64,000 nucleotides of DNA from Clostridium sp. Cult3 (GCF_021655115.1 NZ_PPXY01000047.1:1-64000), one strand, 5' to 3'. Shown: positions 1 through 9,890, counted from the first letter of the stretch. Translations and numbers: made by a program. Notes: generated from the sequence alone by a model not told the origin.

Positions 1-90
1 ATATATTTAAATTTAAATAAAAATATATTATTTTCAATTATTATAGGAGTAATTTATTTCTTAAATTATATATATGGAGTTAAATATTAA
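1..90 (+). CDS. C-terminal end of a membrane protein (partial)
   Basis: Frame 1 is open from the first base of the window to TAA at 88-90, giving 29 residues rich in Ile, Leu, Tyr and Phe with a basic start, as in the last transmembrane helix of an integral membrane protein. The gene begins outside the window. A hydrophobic last helix of this kind is seen in small transporters such as AzlD, but the fragment is too short to name. It lies 69 bp upstream of the permease pair on the same strand, so it could belong to the same transcription unit. Confidence 0.45.
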   Translation: MYLNLNKNILFSIIIGVIYFLNYIYGVKY

Positions 91-159
91 TATCTTATTT
101 AATATAGACACCCAAATAGGCATAGGTTTGGAAGGTTAATCGGAGAAAAGGAGGAAAAC

Positions 160-639
160 ATGCAAAATAAAATCTTTTATTTACTAACTATATCTTTAGT
201 TCTATTGTCCTCTTTTAAGGATAAAGAAAAAACTAAACAGTCCTTAAAAAAAGCTTGGAAGTCCTTTGTAAATATACTGCCTAAGTTGCTGGGCATAGTC
301 TCTGCTGTGGGAATTATCATCGCTTTCTTAGATCCAGAAACCATAGGTAAATTAATAGGAGATTCTTCAGGTTGGTATGGAGTCATTTTAGCTGCAATAA
401 TTGGATCTATAACCCTTATTCCTGGTTTTGTAGCCTTCCCTACAGCTGCCATGCTATTACAAAATGGGGCAGGCTATATGCAATTGGGAGCTTTTATTTC
501 TTCCCTAATGATGGTAGGACTCATTACTATTCCAATGGAGATTGAATACTTTGGAAAAAAAGTTGCCATACTTAGAAATACCTTAGCCTTCTGTTTTTCC
601 CTAATTGTAGCAGTTATAATAGGAAAGGTGGTTGCTTAA
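160..639 (+). CDS. Permease half, YraQ/ArsP_1-like, first of a pair
   Basis: 159-residue integral membrane protein. After a basic N-terminal 35 residues there are about four hydrophobic segments (roughly 43-60, 73-100, 108-125, 140-157). The pattern of a Pro/Gly-rich loop between helices (around residues 85-95, GFVAFPTAA) recurs in the next gene (GAFPVAA), as in half-size permeases of the YraQ/ArsP (DUF318) group, where two homologous halves make one transporter. Strong ribosome binding site AAAGGAGG just upstream of ATG 160. One base separates its stop from the next ATG, so the two are translationally coupled. The substrate cannot be told from sequence; the wider family handles metalloid or organic anions. 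The family assignment is from pattern recall. Confidence 0.7.
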   Translation: MQNKIFYLLTISLVLLSSFKDKEKTKQSLKKAWKSFVNILPKLLGIVSAVGIIIAFLDPETIGKLIGDSSGWYGVILAAIIGSITLIPGFVAFPTAAMLLQNGAGYMQLGAFISSLMMVGLITIPMEIEYFGKKVAILRNTLAFCFSLIVAVIIGKVVA

Positions 640-640
640 T

Positions 641-1174
641 ATGAAAACATTTAAAAAATATATAACTTTTATAATAGCCATTATTGTTATTCTAATAACT
701 TATATGTGGAATCAAGAAATAGGTCTAAGGACAATAGATACAATTAAAATTAGCTTTAAAGAGATGATGATGATAATACCCCCTATATTTGTTTTAATGG
801 GCTTATTGGATACTTGGATGCCTAAGGATGTAATGGTAAAGTATATGGGAGAGGACTCTGGATTAAAAGGTATACTTCTATCCATATTTTTAGGCTCTGC
901 TGCAGCTGGCCCACTATATGGTGCTTTTCCTGTAGCAGCTGTATTTATGAGAAAAGGTGTAAAACTAACTAATATATTGATATTTATAGGTGCTTGGTCC
1001 ACTACAAAGATTCCAATGTTCCTATTTGAATTATCATCCTTAGGAAGTAAGTTTGCAATAACTAGATTGATGATTAATATTCCAGGGATATTATTAATAG
1101 CTTATATAATAGATCATTTGTTAAGTGAAGAGGAAAAGGCGGAAATATACAAATCGGCTGATGAGATAAATTAA
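641..1174 (+). CDS. Permease half, YraQ/ArsP_1-like, second of a pair
   Basis: 177-residue membrane protein with an N-terminal helix (about 8-25), then segments near 45-60, 85-110, 118-135 and 145-165. I start it at ATG 641, which has AGGAAAGGTGG about 10 bases upstream, rather than at TTG 632 inside the previous gene. It shares the small-residue/Pro loop (GPLYGAFPVAA) with the first half, so the two probably form a heterodimeric permease. A bidirectional terminator follows at 1222-1277. The substrate is unknown. Confidence 0.7.
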   Translation: MKTFKKYITFIIAIIVILITYMWNQEIGLRTIDTIKISFKEMMMIIPPIFVLMGLLDTWMPKDVMVKYMGEDSGLKGILLSIFLGSAAAGPLYGAFPVAAVFMRKGVKLTNILIFIGAWSTTKIPMFLFELSSLGSKFAITRLMINIPGILLIAYIIDHLLSEEEKAEIYKSADEIN

Positions 1175-1221
1175 TTATAAAAAGAAGAGGAATATTCCCT
1201 TGGTAAGATAGATTGCCATAA

Positions 1222-1277
1222 AAAATTCTCCTTTCTGGTTTAAATCTTATTTGATTCTTGCCAGAAAAGAGAATTTT
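1222..1277. terminator. Bidirectional hairpin terminator
   Basis: Inverted repeat with 17-bp arms (1222-1238 and 1261-1277, one mismatch) and a 22-base loop; A-run and T-run flank the arms. It lies between the permease pair and the oppositely oriented histidine-kinase remnant and could serve both. Confidence 0.7.
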
Positions 1278-1284
1278 AAATCAT

Positions 1285-1530
1285 CTACTCTTCCAATTCA
1301 CGTAAAACTATTGTAAAAACAGTCCCTTTTTCCAATTGACTTTCAATATTTATTTTCCCATTATGGGCTTTAACTATGTCATTGGCAATTGCTAGTCCTA
1401 GTCCAGAACCTTCCTTAGTTGTATCTGTCCCTCTATAATACCTATTGAAAATTTTCTTCATATCTTCTTCAGCTATCCCCTTACCATTGTCCACTATCTT
1501 TATAAAGGCACTATTATCTTGAAGTATTCC
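1285..1530 (-). pseudogene. Histidine kinase remnant (C-terminal ATPase part only)
   Basis: The frame reads through the last part of a HATPase_c domain: the N/G1 box (VDNGKGI), the F box region with a Tyr-Tyr-Arg-Gly sequence, the G2 box (GSGLGLAI) and the terminal beta-strands (KGTVFTIVL). An in-frame TAA stands immediately before codon GGA at 1528-1530, and nothing resembling a sensor, dimerisation helix or H box lies upstream. The remaining 70-80 residues cannot be a working kinase. The 5' part appears to have been deleted, and the space now holds the promoter of the divergent SDR gene. The end at 1285 keeps a normal stop and terminator. Confidence 0.85.
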
Positions 1531-1556
1531 TTAATTTTATCATTTATAATTAAGAT

Positions 1557-1585
1557 TTGTAATAAGATGGTAAATAATATATAAT
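1557..1585 (+). promoter_or_regulatory. Sigma-A promoter of the SDR gene
   Basis: TTGTAA (1557-1562), 17-bp spacer, TATAAT (1580-1585), about 45 bp upstream of ATG 1631. No other candidate in the gap is as good. Confidence 0.65.
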
Positions 1586-1630
1586 TAAGTTAAGTAGGTA
1601 CTAATAAATATTGATAATAGGAGGGTTTTA

Positions 1631-2392
1631 ATGATTAAGAGATTTGAGGACAAGGTAGTATTAATTACAGGTGGATCAGGAGATATTGGAAAAACTACCG
1701 CTGAGCTATTTTTAAAAGAAGGTGCGAAAGTTGCCATAGTAGGGACTAATGATGAAAAATTAGCAAAAGTAAAAGAAAGTCTTGGAGATGTCTTAACCAT
1801 TAGAGCAGATGTGACTAAAGAAGAAGAAGTTAAAAGCTATGTAGAAAAAACAGTTGAAGAATATGGAAGAATTGACGTATTCTTTAATAATGCTGGAACT
1901 GAAGGGAAAATTGCACCAATAATAGACCAAGATATAGATGAAGTTAGGAAAGTTATGGATATTAACGTCATAGGTGTATTTATGGGATTAAAATACGTAA
2001 TCCCTATAATGCAAAAACAAAGATCTGGTAGTATTATTAATACATCATCAGATGCAGGTTTAGCAGGATCACCTGGGTTGTCTCCATATGTAGCATCAAA
2101 ACATGCAGTTGTTGGACTTACAAAAACTGCAGCCTTGGAAGTAGCAAAGGATAATATTAGAGTAAATTCTATTAATCCTACAAATATAGAAGGAAGAATG
2201 ATGGAATCTATAGAGTCGGGTCTAAATCCATCAGATCCAGAGGGAATAAAACAAGAATGGCTTAATGCAATACCAATGGGAAGATACGCAACATTAGAGG
2301 AAGTTGCGAAGCTTGTATTATTTCTAGCATCTGATGATGCATCATTCATAACAGGAGCCCAATATGTAATTGACGGGGGAATATTAGCTTAA
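1631..2392 (+). CDS. Short-chain dehydrogenase/reductase (SDR)
   Basis: 253-residue NAD(P)-dependent oxidoreductase of the classical SDR family, cytosolic and normally tetrameric. The cofactor motif TGGSGDIG is at 13-20, an Asp at 60 sits at the adenine-binding strand end, NNAG is at 86-89, a Ser is at 139-140, and the catalytic pair Tyr153 and Lys157 is in YVASK. The C-terminus (SFITGAQYVIDGG) is typical of the glucose-1-dehydrogenase/FabG-like branch. The residue after the second strand (TND) suggests no strong NADP signature. The substrate is not predictable. Monocistronic: own promoter, GGAGGG ribosome binding site and strong terminator. Confidence 0.88.
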   Translation: MIKRFEDKVVLITGGSGDIGKTTAELFLKEGAKVAIVGTNDEKLAKVKESLGDVLTIRADVTKEEEVKSYVEKTVEEYGRIDVFFNNAGTEGKIAPIIDQDIDEVRKVMDINVIGVFMGLKYVIPIMQKQRSGSIINTSSDAGLAGSPGLSPYVASKHAVVGLTKTAALEVAKDNIRVNSINPTNIEGRMMESIESGLNPSDPEGIKQEWLNAIPMGRYATLEEVAKLVLFLASDDASFITGAQYVIDGGILA

Positions 2393-2405
2393 AATAAAAA
2401 GGATA

Positions 2406-2455
2406 AAATTAACACTCTAGTTGCATTTGTTGCAATTAGAGTGTTAATTTTTATG
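2406..2455 (+). terminator. Rho-independent terminator after the SDR gene
   Basis: Perfect 14-bp arms at 2406-2419 and 2437-2450 with further pairing toward the loop, followed by a T-rich run (2448-2452). Confidence 0.85.
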
Positions 2456-2512
2456 CAAAATTAGAAAAAACTTGAAATCCAAATAGTACCTTTTTAGTAC
2501 TTCTAAAAACAA

Positions 2513-2554
2513 AAAAGTCTTGAATCCCCTAAAAATTAAGGATTCAAGACTTTT
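2513..2554 (-). terminator. Terminator downstream of guaA and the RNA-like element
   Basis: 15-bp arms (2513-2527 and 2540-2554). Read on the minus strand, the right arm runs into six T residues (complement of 2511-2516), so it terminates transcription coming from guaA through the structured element. Confidence 0.85.
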
Positions 2555-2557
2555 GTT

Positions 2558-2673
2558 CATTACTCCCGCCGTAGGTTGCGGGCTTCTACCTCCTATGGTC
2601 GGCACAAGCCTCGCCAACCCTGACAGGGGTAGTACCTACAGTTCAACTTCGCTACCGCTCGTTTCACTGGTTA
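2558..2673 (-). ncRNA. Candidate structured RNA in the guaA 3' region
   Basis: This stretch is visibly richer in G+C than its surroundings and contains several nested complementary segments on the minus strand: hairpin 2565-2569/2578-2582; hairpin 2598-2603/2613-2618; small hairpin 2618-2621/2625-2628; outer pairing 2629-2634 with 2672-2677, overlapping the guaA stop; and a pairing of loop 2571-2576 with 2634-2639, which would make a pseudoknot. The next feature in the direction of transcription is an intrinsic terminator (2513-2554). No open reading frame uses it. It is not any riboswitch I can recognise. It could be a 3'-UTR-derived RNA or a known large-ncRNA family such as raiA, but I cannot confirm that. 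Confidence 0.45.
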
Positions 2674-4188
2674 CTACTCCCACTCAATAGTTGCTGGTGG
2701 TTTTGTTGTTATATCATATACCACTCTATTTACATGAGGTACTTCATTTACTATTCTGGCTGAGATTTTTTCTAACACTTCTAGTGGTATCTTAGCCCAT
2801 TCTGCTGTCATTCCGTCTATGGAATTTACTGCCCTTAGAGCTACAGTATAGTTGTAAGTCCTCTCTCCGTGGGTTACCCCTACGGATTTAATATTGGGTA
2901 GTGCTGCAAAGTACTGCCATATTTTATCCTTTAATCCTGCTTTTTTGATCTCATCCCGAAATATATAGTCTGCTTCTCTGACAATTTCTAGCTTCTCCTC
3001 TGTAATCTCACCTAATACCCTAACTCCTAAACCAGGCCCTGGGAAAGGTTGCCTACTTACAATATCTTCGCTAATCCCTAGTAATCTTCCTACTTCACGA
3101 ACCTCATCCTTAAATAGCTGCCTTAAAGGTTCTATCAGTTCGAAATCTATATCTTCAGGAAGCCCTCCTACATTATGGTGGCTTTTTACTGCTACTTTTC
3201 CATCTATTCCAGATTCTATTACATCGGGGTATATGGTTCCTTGTACTAGGAAATGAATATCTGTAAGTTTTTTCTGTTCTTCTTCAAATACCCTTATGAA
3301 TTCCTCACCAATTATTTTTCTTTTCTGTTCTGGATCTGTTATTCCCTTTAGTTTGTTTAAAAATCTATCCCTTGCATCTACGGTAATAAGGTTCATTTGG
3401 AACTGATCTCTAAATACCTCTTCCACCTGTTCCCTTTCATTTTTTCTAAGAAGTCCATGGTCTACAAATACACATACTAGATTGTCTCCAATAGCCTTAT
3501 GAACCAATACCGCTGCTACAGAAGAATCCACCCCGCCGGATAAAGCACATAGAGCTTTTTTATCTCCTACTTGTTTTTTAATCTCTTCTATGCTGTAATC
3601 AACAAACCCTTCCATAGTCCATCTTTTATCACAGTTGCATATTTTGAAAAGGAAATTATCTATTATATCCTTACCTTCTTTAGATGTTTCTACCTCTGGA
3701 TGAAACATTACCCCATATATTTTTCTTTCCTTATTTTCTATAGCTGCTATTTTGTCACCATATTTAGCTATCTGATTAAATCCTTCTGGAATAACATTAA
3801 AAATATATTCATCATTCAACCATAAGGGCATACTTCTTTCCAATCCGTTAAACAACAAGCTATCTAAGTTTACATCTACATTTTCAAAAGCATAATCATG
3901 TCCTATAGGTTCTACTGAACTTCCGCCATATACTTCTGCCATAATGTCAGCCCCATATCCAATAGCCAAAATAGGAACTCCTAAATGGAATATTTGCTTA
4001 TCAAGTTTTTCTATAGACACTATATCATTTGGTTCTCCACCAGAGATTATTATTCCCTCGGGATTTTTAGCTTTGATCTTATCTATGGAATAACTGTAGG
4101 GAACTATTTCACAATATACTTTGGATTCCCTTATCCTTCTACCCAAAAATCTTGAAAATTTTCCACCTAAATCTAAAATTAATATCAA
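2674..4188 (-). CDS. guaA: GMP synthase with a degenerate glutaminase domain
   Basis: 504 residues, converts XMP to GMP with ATP and an amino group. Order: GATase class I domain (1-185), ATP-pyrophosphatase domain with P-loop SGGVDSS at 217-223, and GMP-synthase C-terminal dimerisation domain ending in the usual IEW motif. In the glutaminase domain the nucleophile-elbow Cys expected in a G-x-C-Y-G motif is Gly77 (IGYG, 76-79). The GGP oxyanion motif reads GGEP and the usual SHGD loop is changed; only the HPE pair (163-165) remains. Known biochemistry says such an enzyme cannot hydrolyse glutamine, so I infer it uses free ammonia. Start is TTG 4188 with GGAGG 7 bases upstream. Cotranscribed with guaB 13 bp upstream. 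Confidence 0.93.
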   Translation of the reverse strand: MILILDLGGKFSRFLGRRIRESKVYCEIVPYSYSIDKIKAKNPEGIIISGGEPNDIVSIEKLDKQIFHLGVPILAIGYGADIMAEVYGGSSVEPIGHDYAFENVDVNLDSLLFNGLERSMPLWLNDEYIFNVIPEGFNQIAKYGDKIAAIENKERKIYGVMFHPEVETSKEGKDIIDNFLFKICNCDKRWTMEGFVDYSIEEIKKQVGDKKALCALSGGVDSSVAAVLVHKAIGDNLVCVFVDHGLLRKNEREQVEEVFRDQFQMNLITVDARDRFLNKLKGITDPEQKRKIIGEEFIRVFEEEQKKLTDIHFLVQGTIYPDVIESGIDGKVAVKSHHNVGGLPEDIDFELIEPLRQLFKDEVREVGRLLGISEDIVSRQPFPGPGLGVRVLGEITEEKLEIVREADYIFRDEIKKAGLKDKIWQYFAALPNIKSVGVTHGERTYNYTVALRAVNSIDGMTAEWAKIPLEVLEKISARIVNEVPHVNRVVYDITTKPPATIEWE

Positions 4189-4201
4189 TCTATGACCTCC
4201 C

Positions 4202-5674
<1,473 letters not shown>

Positions 5675-5800
5675 TTAATTATTACTAGTATACCACAATT
5701 ACAAGAATTACTTCCCAATAATATGAATATACTGTCTTTACACTGAATAATGTTTCTTTTTAAATTAGCAGAGAATTCTCCAACTGTCAAGGAGTTTATT

Positions 5801-5833
5801 AAAAACTTCCCTAGTTTATTTAGGGAAGTTTTT
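5801..5833 (-). terminator. Terminator after the TetR gene
   Basis: 12-bp perfect arms (5801-5812, 5822-5833) immediately after the TetR stop, with a T-rich tail on the minus strand. Confidence 0.85.
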
Positions 5834-5834
5834 A

Positions 5835-6485
5835 TTAATCCTTTGATAAGCCATCTCTAATGAAATCGATTAGATAATTAGCTGCTAGTTCATATTCATC
5901 TAAGTTGCTAGCATTTACAATTTGAGGAAGGTTTAAAAACAAATGATTTATAAGCTTAATTACAAATTCTTTAGGCAAATCCTCTCGTATTTCTCCTTTA
6001 TCATAGGCCTTTTCCATTAAATCCGATATATAGTCCATACTTTCAAAACCATATTTTTTTGTTATATTATTTAAATAATCGGCTCTATCAATGTAGTATC
6101 TTCTTAATATTTCATTGTGAATTGGGGTCCCCCAATCCTTGACAAAACTTTGAGTAAATTTATTTATTTTGGGATTATTATAAGCAAATTTCATCCCAAT
6201 CTTAATGAGCTCACTTAATATTGTAAATACATCTTCGTTAAAATCTATAGACCCAATCCTCTTAGATATATACATAAGCTTTTCTTCAGTAATAATATCC
6301 ATCAAATGCATATATAGATCTTCTTTATTCTTATAATGATAATAGAAAGTTCCTTTGCTAATACCTGCTTCCTTTAATATATTGTTTAAAGAGGCATTTT
6401 CATAGCCTTTTTCTCCAAATTCAACCATTGCCACTTCTATTAGTTCGTCCCTTTTCTCAAAAGACCTTTTTTTGTTTTCATTCAC
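5835..6485 (-). CDS. TetR/AcrR-family repressor of the adjacent ABC exporter
   Basis: 216 residues from the GTG at 6485, chosen because GAGGTGG lies 5 bases before it; a GTG at 6494 would overlap that Shine-Dalgarno. The N-terminal helix-turn-helix (about 15-60: VEFGEKGYENASLNNI, then GISKGTFYYHYKNKEDL) is canonical for TetR; the rest is an all-helical ligand-binding domain. It is the last gene of the exporter cluster, about 21 bp after the permease, so it is probably made from the same transcript and feeds back on the dyad at 8850-8867. Ligand unknown. Confidence 0.9.
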   Translation of the reverse strand: MNENKKRSFEKRDELIEVAMVEFGEKGYENASLNNILKEAGISKGTFYYHYKNKEDLYMHLMDIITEEKLMYISKRIGSIDFNEDVFTILSELIKIGMKFAYNNPKINKFTQSFVKDWGTPIHNEILRRYYIDRADYLNNITKKYGFESMDYISDLMEKAYDKGEIREDLPKEFVIKLINHLFLNLPQIVNASNLDEYELAANYLIDFIRDGLSKD

Positions 6486-6515
6486 TATTACCACCTCGGT
6501 ACCTTCCTATAATAA

Positions 6516-7238
6516 TTATACTTTTACTTTTCCAACAAACAATTTATATGCTACAAAATTTAAAAATACTAAATAAAAAATTCCAATAAAATAATATTGA
6601 TTATAGGTAAGAAAAAGTATTCCCTCTCCTCTAATTATACTACTTATTGCCTTAGCTGCCCAGAATCCTGGAGCAAAGGAAAAAAACAGCTCTTTTTTAT
6701 CTACAAAAAACAAGGCTACAATGGGAAATATTATTAAAGTCCCCAATGCCTTCATTATCGCAAATCCTTCAATTTTATTATTTGATAGGGCGTTTATCAT
6801 CAATCCATACATAGGCGCTTCTAAAGAGGCTAATATAGAAATAGCCAATATGTTTTTTAAAGGAAAATCTCCTATATCTGAAAACCATATAACAAATACA
6901 GTAGTTATATAGCTAAGAACTAATATAATAAGAAATCTGAAGGATAAAAATTGACCTATACTTAAAGGGGTAGTCTTTATGGATAAAAATATATTATCAT
7001 CCCTATCCTCAAGAATTGAAAAGGCTATTAAGGCACCAAAGGATATAGGCACCATTAAAGTTAGTATTACAATTATTAAATCCGCATATATATCTACATT
7101 AAAGCCTGATCTTTCAGCTATCCAAGGAACAAAATATCTTCCCATAAGACCAAATACAAAGGGATACATAGCCATGAAACCCATCATAGAGTCCCTACTC
7201 CATTTTTTTATTTCAGCCTTAATAAAACCACTATACAT
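6516..7238 (-). CDS. ABC-2-type exporter permease
   Basis: 240-residue membrane protein with about six hydrophobic segments and a short cytoplasmic start (MYSGFIKAEIKKW), the usual shape of an ABC-2 exporter permease. It resembles the permeases annotated as fluoroquinolone-export subunits, but substrate transfer by name is unsafe. Two bases separate it from the upstream permease, so they probably form a heterodimer powered by the ATPase at 7959-8813. Confidence 0.8.
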   Translation of the reverse strand: MYSGFIKAEIKKWSRDSMMGFMAMYPFVFGLMGRYFVPWIAERSGFNVDIYADLIIVILTLMVPISFGALIAFSILEDRDDNIFLSIKTTPLSIGQFLSFRFLIILVLSYITTVFVIWFSDIGDFPLKNILAISILASLEAPMYGLMINALSNNKIEGFAIMKALGTLIIFPIVALFFVDKKELFFSFAPGFWAAKAISSIIRGEGILFLTYNQYYFIGIFYLVFLNFVAYKLFVGKVKV

Positions 7239-7240
7239 AT

Positions 7241-7966
7241 TTATTCACCACTTTCCTTAACTTGAAAATCATCAAACTTTTTCCATACTATAAAAAACAT
7301 CACTAAAGATGCTAATATCAGGTATATAAGAGAAAACCAAATCTTCCAAAGATCTACTCCTCCACCGGTAGCCTGTAAAAGTATGGAAGAGGATTTAGTG
7401 GGTATTACGAATAATATTTTATCCACAGTTTCGTTTCTTATAAACCCTATCTGCTCAAGTAAAACTGGAATTGTAAATATGAAAGTGTATATCATCATAC
7501 TCATCAACATCTCAGTAAAATCCTTTGTATTGAAGGTCAACATGAATCCAATTAAAGAATGGAAAAATGCTATTAATATTACCGAACCTATCAACCCAAA
7601 GAAGTTTAAGTTTATCTCCTTAAATAGCTTTGCATAAACATAGATAAGTACTAGTGTAAGTATATTAGAAGTAATATTAGCGAAGGTTTTAGCCAAAATA
7701 TATTGGGTTTTGCTTATAGGAGAAACCATCAAGGTTTTAATAGTCCCTTCCTGTTTTTCATAAAACATGGTAGCACCTATTAATACCATAGACATGGAAG
7801 TGGCATCAATAAATACCAGTAAAGGTACCATATCAGTTATGCCATCTATATCTGTGAAAAATAATACTCCTATCCATAATAGGGCAACAAATATACCAGC
7901 TGCTAATATGTTATACTTCCTCATCCTCTGTAACTCGCCAGATAATAGAGTTGCAAAACTATTCAT
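7241..7966 (-). CDS. ABC-2-type exporter permease
   Basis: 241-residue membrane protein with an N-terminal amphipathic stretch (SGELQRMRKYN) followed by about six membrane segments, including the GATMFYEKQEGTIKTLMVSP coupling-helix region that contacts the ATPase in this family. It overlaps the ATPase gene by 8 bp and is directly followed by its partner permease. Likely drug or peptide exporter component; the substrate is not evident. Confidence 0.82.
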   Translation of the reverse strand: MNSFATLLSGELQRMRKYNILAAGIFVALLWIGVLFFTDIDGITDMVPLLVFIDATSMSMVLIGATMFYEKQEGTIKTLMVSPISKTQYILAKTFANITSNILTLVLIYVYAKLFKEINLNFFGLIGSVILIAFFHSLIGFMLTFNTKDFTEMLMSMMIYTFIFTIPVLLEQIGFIRNETVDKILFVIPTKSSSILLQATGGGVDLWKIWFSLIYLILASLVMFFIVWKKFDDFQVKESGE

Positions 7967-8813
7967 CTGTGCTCACCCCTGTTACCTTAATAAATATATC
8001 ATCTAAAGTCATCTCTTTACTATGAATAGTCAGTATATCCTTAGTCTTTATAATGTCTATGAAGCGTTCATCCCTTTTTAAGGTATCTAAGTTGAAAGAT
8101 TCTTTTTTGATTTCCTCACCTTCCCGATATTCTACATCAACTTTTCTTTCACCATATTTAAGTTTTAAATCCTTTGGGGTATCTATTTCAGTAATTTTAC
8201 CATTGGCCATAAAGGCCACCCTATCACATAGTTCGTCTACATCGTTCATCAAGTGGGTTGTTAATAGCACCGTTCCACCTTTTTCCTGATACTGTTTGAT
8301 TATTTCTTTTATTATCCTCGCATTATGGGGATCTAGTCCATTGGTGGGTTCATCTAAAAATAACATCTTAGGATTATTTAACATGGCTCTTACAAAGTTT
8401 AACCTAACTTTCATCCCTTTGGAAAATTCTCCTACCTTTTTGTCCTTATATTCATATAAACCTACTCTTTTCAATAAATAGTCCGTATCCATATTAGACC
8501 GGTATAGTTTTTTAAAAAAGTTAATATTTTCTTCAGCAGTTAATTTTGAAAAATGAACAGGCATTTCAAAACCTACTCCCACTTCTTCATAAAAGGATTT
8601 ATCATAAGATTTTAAATCTTTACCCTTGTATATTATCTCTCCTTCGTATCTTTCCAATAATTTTGTAAGAACCTTTTGGGTAGTACTCTTGCCTACACCA
8701 CTAGGCCCCAAAAGTCCAAATATCTCTCCATCTTGTATTTGAAAGGATATACCCTTAATGGTATCCTCCCGATTTTTAGGATACTTAAATCTTAAATTAT
8801 TAATTTGATACAA
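7959..8813 (-). CDS. ABC exporter ATP-binding subunit
   Basis: 284 residues with Walker A GPSGVGKST (36-44), signature FSKGMK (130-135), Walker B LFLDEP (151-156), and a switch His in LLTTHLMNDV. The signature loop has Lys in place of the usual second Gly (SKG for SGG), as in many drug-export ATPases. An extra C-terminal domain follows residue 215, as in the BcrA/DrrA-type exporters. The start is TTG 8813 with AAAGGAG 9 bases upstream. First gene of ATPase-permease-permease-TetR, read from the promoter at 8880-8908. Confidence 0.9.
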   Translation of the reverse strand: MYQINNLRFKYPKNREDTIKGISFQIQDGEIFGLLGPSGVGKSTTQKVLTKLLERYEGEIIYKGKDLKSYDKSFYEEVGVGFEMPVHFSKLTAEENINFFKKLYRSNMDTDYLLKRVGLYEYKDKKVGEFSKGMKVRLNFVRAMLNNPKMLFLDEPTNGLDPHNARIIKEIIKQYQEKGGTVLLTTHLMNDVDELCDRVAFMANGKITEIDTPKDLKLKYGERKVDVEYREGEEIKKESFNLDTLKRDERFIDIIKTKDILTIHSKEMTLDDIFIKVTGVSTDE

Positions 8814-8849
8814 CTATTTCACTCCTTTCTTGGATTTACGGTCATTGTT

Positions 8850-8867
8850 CTAGACTACCTAGTCTAG
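8850..8867 (-). promoter_or_regulatory. TetR-type operator (perfect dyad)
   Basis: CTAGACTA-CC-TAGTCTAG, a perfect 18-bp dyad between the -10 and the ATPase start. A second related half-site pair (AGAC...GTCT) lies at about 8866-8879, touching the -10. Placement just after the promoter fits repression by the TetR gene of the same cluster. Confidence 0.6.
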
Positions 8868-8879
8868 ACCGGTAAGTCT

Positions 8880-8908
8880 ATTTTAGTATGGTTTGTAATT
8901 TTTGTCAA
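8880..8908 (-). promoter_or_regulatory. Sigma-A promoter of the ABC exporter/TetR operon
   Basis: On the minus strand: consensus TTGACA (8903-8908), 17-bp spacer, TAAAAT (8880-8885). Confidence 0.75.
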
Positions 8909-8922
8909 TAAATTAACTAAAA

Positions 8923-8962
8923 AAACTGCTTTAAGATGATTTAAATTATCTCAAAGCAGTTT
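8923..8962 (-). terminator. Terminator after the hydrolase gene
   Basis: 15-bp arms with one mismatch (8923-8937, 8948-8962), running into a T tract on the minus strand. Confidence 0.75.
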
Positions 8963-9035
8963 AATACAGTTTTAGATATGATAGTACATCTAAACTACTA
9001 TATTTTTTGAAAGTAGGCATATTCTTGTACAAACT

Positions 9036-9806
9036 CTACAAATATTTATGAAACCAAGCTATACTTTCCTCCATCATATTGGTGGTCACAAAATGGTTCA
9101 GATTGGGATATTGGATAAACTCTATCTTCTCTTTTTCTTGATACATAGGTTCTATCTTCCCATAGAAGATCCTTTGACTTTCAATCGATACTACACTATC
9201 ACTATCCCCATGCAATAATAGTATAGGTCTATTGATTAGCAGTTCTATATTATTCATAGGGTCCATATTGACTATCTTTTCTTCAATTTCTCTTTGTTCT
9301 TCAGCTACAGCTATTTCAAAGGATTGTTTAAATATCTTATTGGAATTTTCCCAACTACAGGAGCCGTTAAATACTACCAAAGCTTTTATACTAGGGTTAT
9401 GGGTGAATACCCCTGCTGCTGTAAACCCTCCCATGGAATTTCCTATGACCCCCACTCTATTCGGATCTGCATTAAATTTGGATACTAAATCATCTATTAC
9501 TATGCTGGATTCCTCAATATTAGTAAATATAGTGTTCCAAAAATATTTTGTAGCATCCTGCATATCATATTTATAGAGTGGATCCCTTTCTCCATGGTTT
9601 ATAGCATCAGGAATTACTACCTGATAACCTACTGAGGATAGTATGAACCCCCTCATCCTTTGGGTTTCCTTATCTGAACTCCATCCATGATAGAAGATTA
9701 TTGTTGGAATTAATTCTCTACTTTCCCTAGGCCTAAACAGTATAGCTGGAATTTTCCCTATGGATATTTGCTCTTCAAGTATATTATTTGATTTTAAATA
9801 GTCCAT
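9036..9806 (-). CDS. Alpha/beta-fold hydrolase (YitV-like esterase)
   Basis: 256-residue serine hydrolase. The nucleophile elbow GNSMGG puts Ser at 124; the acid is an Asp in HGDSDSVV (201 or 203) and the His is 238 (NLNHFV). The oxyanion strand carries HGW at 40-42. The insertion INHGERD (69-75) and the overall order match the Bacillus YitV type of small esterase as I remember it. No signal peptide, so cytosolic. The natural substrate is unknown. It is a single-gene unit with its own terminator. Confidence 0.82.
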   Translation of the reverse strand: MDYLKSNNILEEQISIGKIPAILFRPRESRELIPTIIFYHGWSSDKETQRMRGFILSSVGYQVVIPDAINHGERDPLYKYDMQDATKYFWNTIFTNIEESSIVIDDLVSKFNADPNRVGVIGNSMGGFTAAGVFTHNPSIKALVVFNGSCSWENSNKIFKQSFEIAVAEEQREIEEKIVNMDPMNNIELLINRPILLLHGDSDSVVSIESQRIFYGKIEPMYQEKEKIEFIQYPNLNHFVTTNMMEESIAWFHKYL

Positions 9807-9890
9807 AACACCCTGAGCCCCTTTTCAATATATAGTCTAACGTCAATACTATACCACATTTCACTAGTTTTGTCCCTAATAATTGCATAT

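Noticed and set aside
1837-2349. Long open frame opposite the SDR gene
   Set aside because: It is a shadow of the SDR coding strand and has no ribosome binding site or family likeness.
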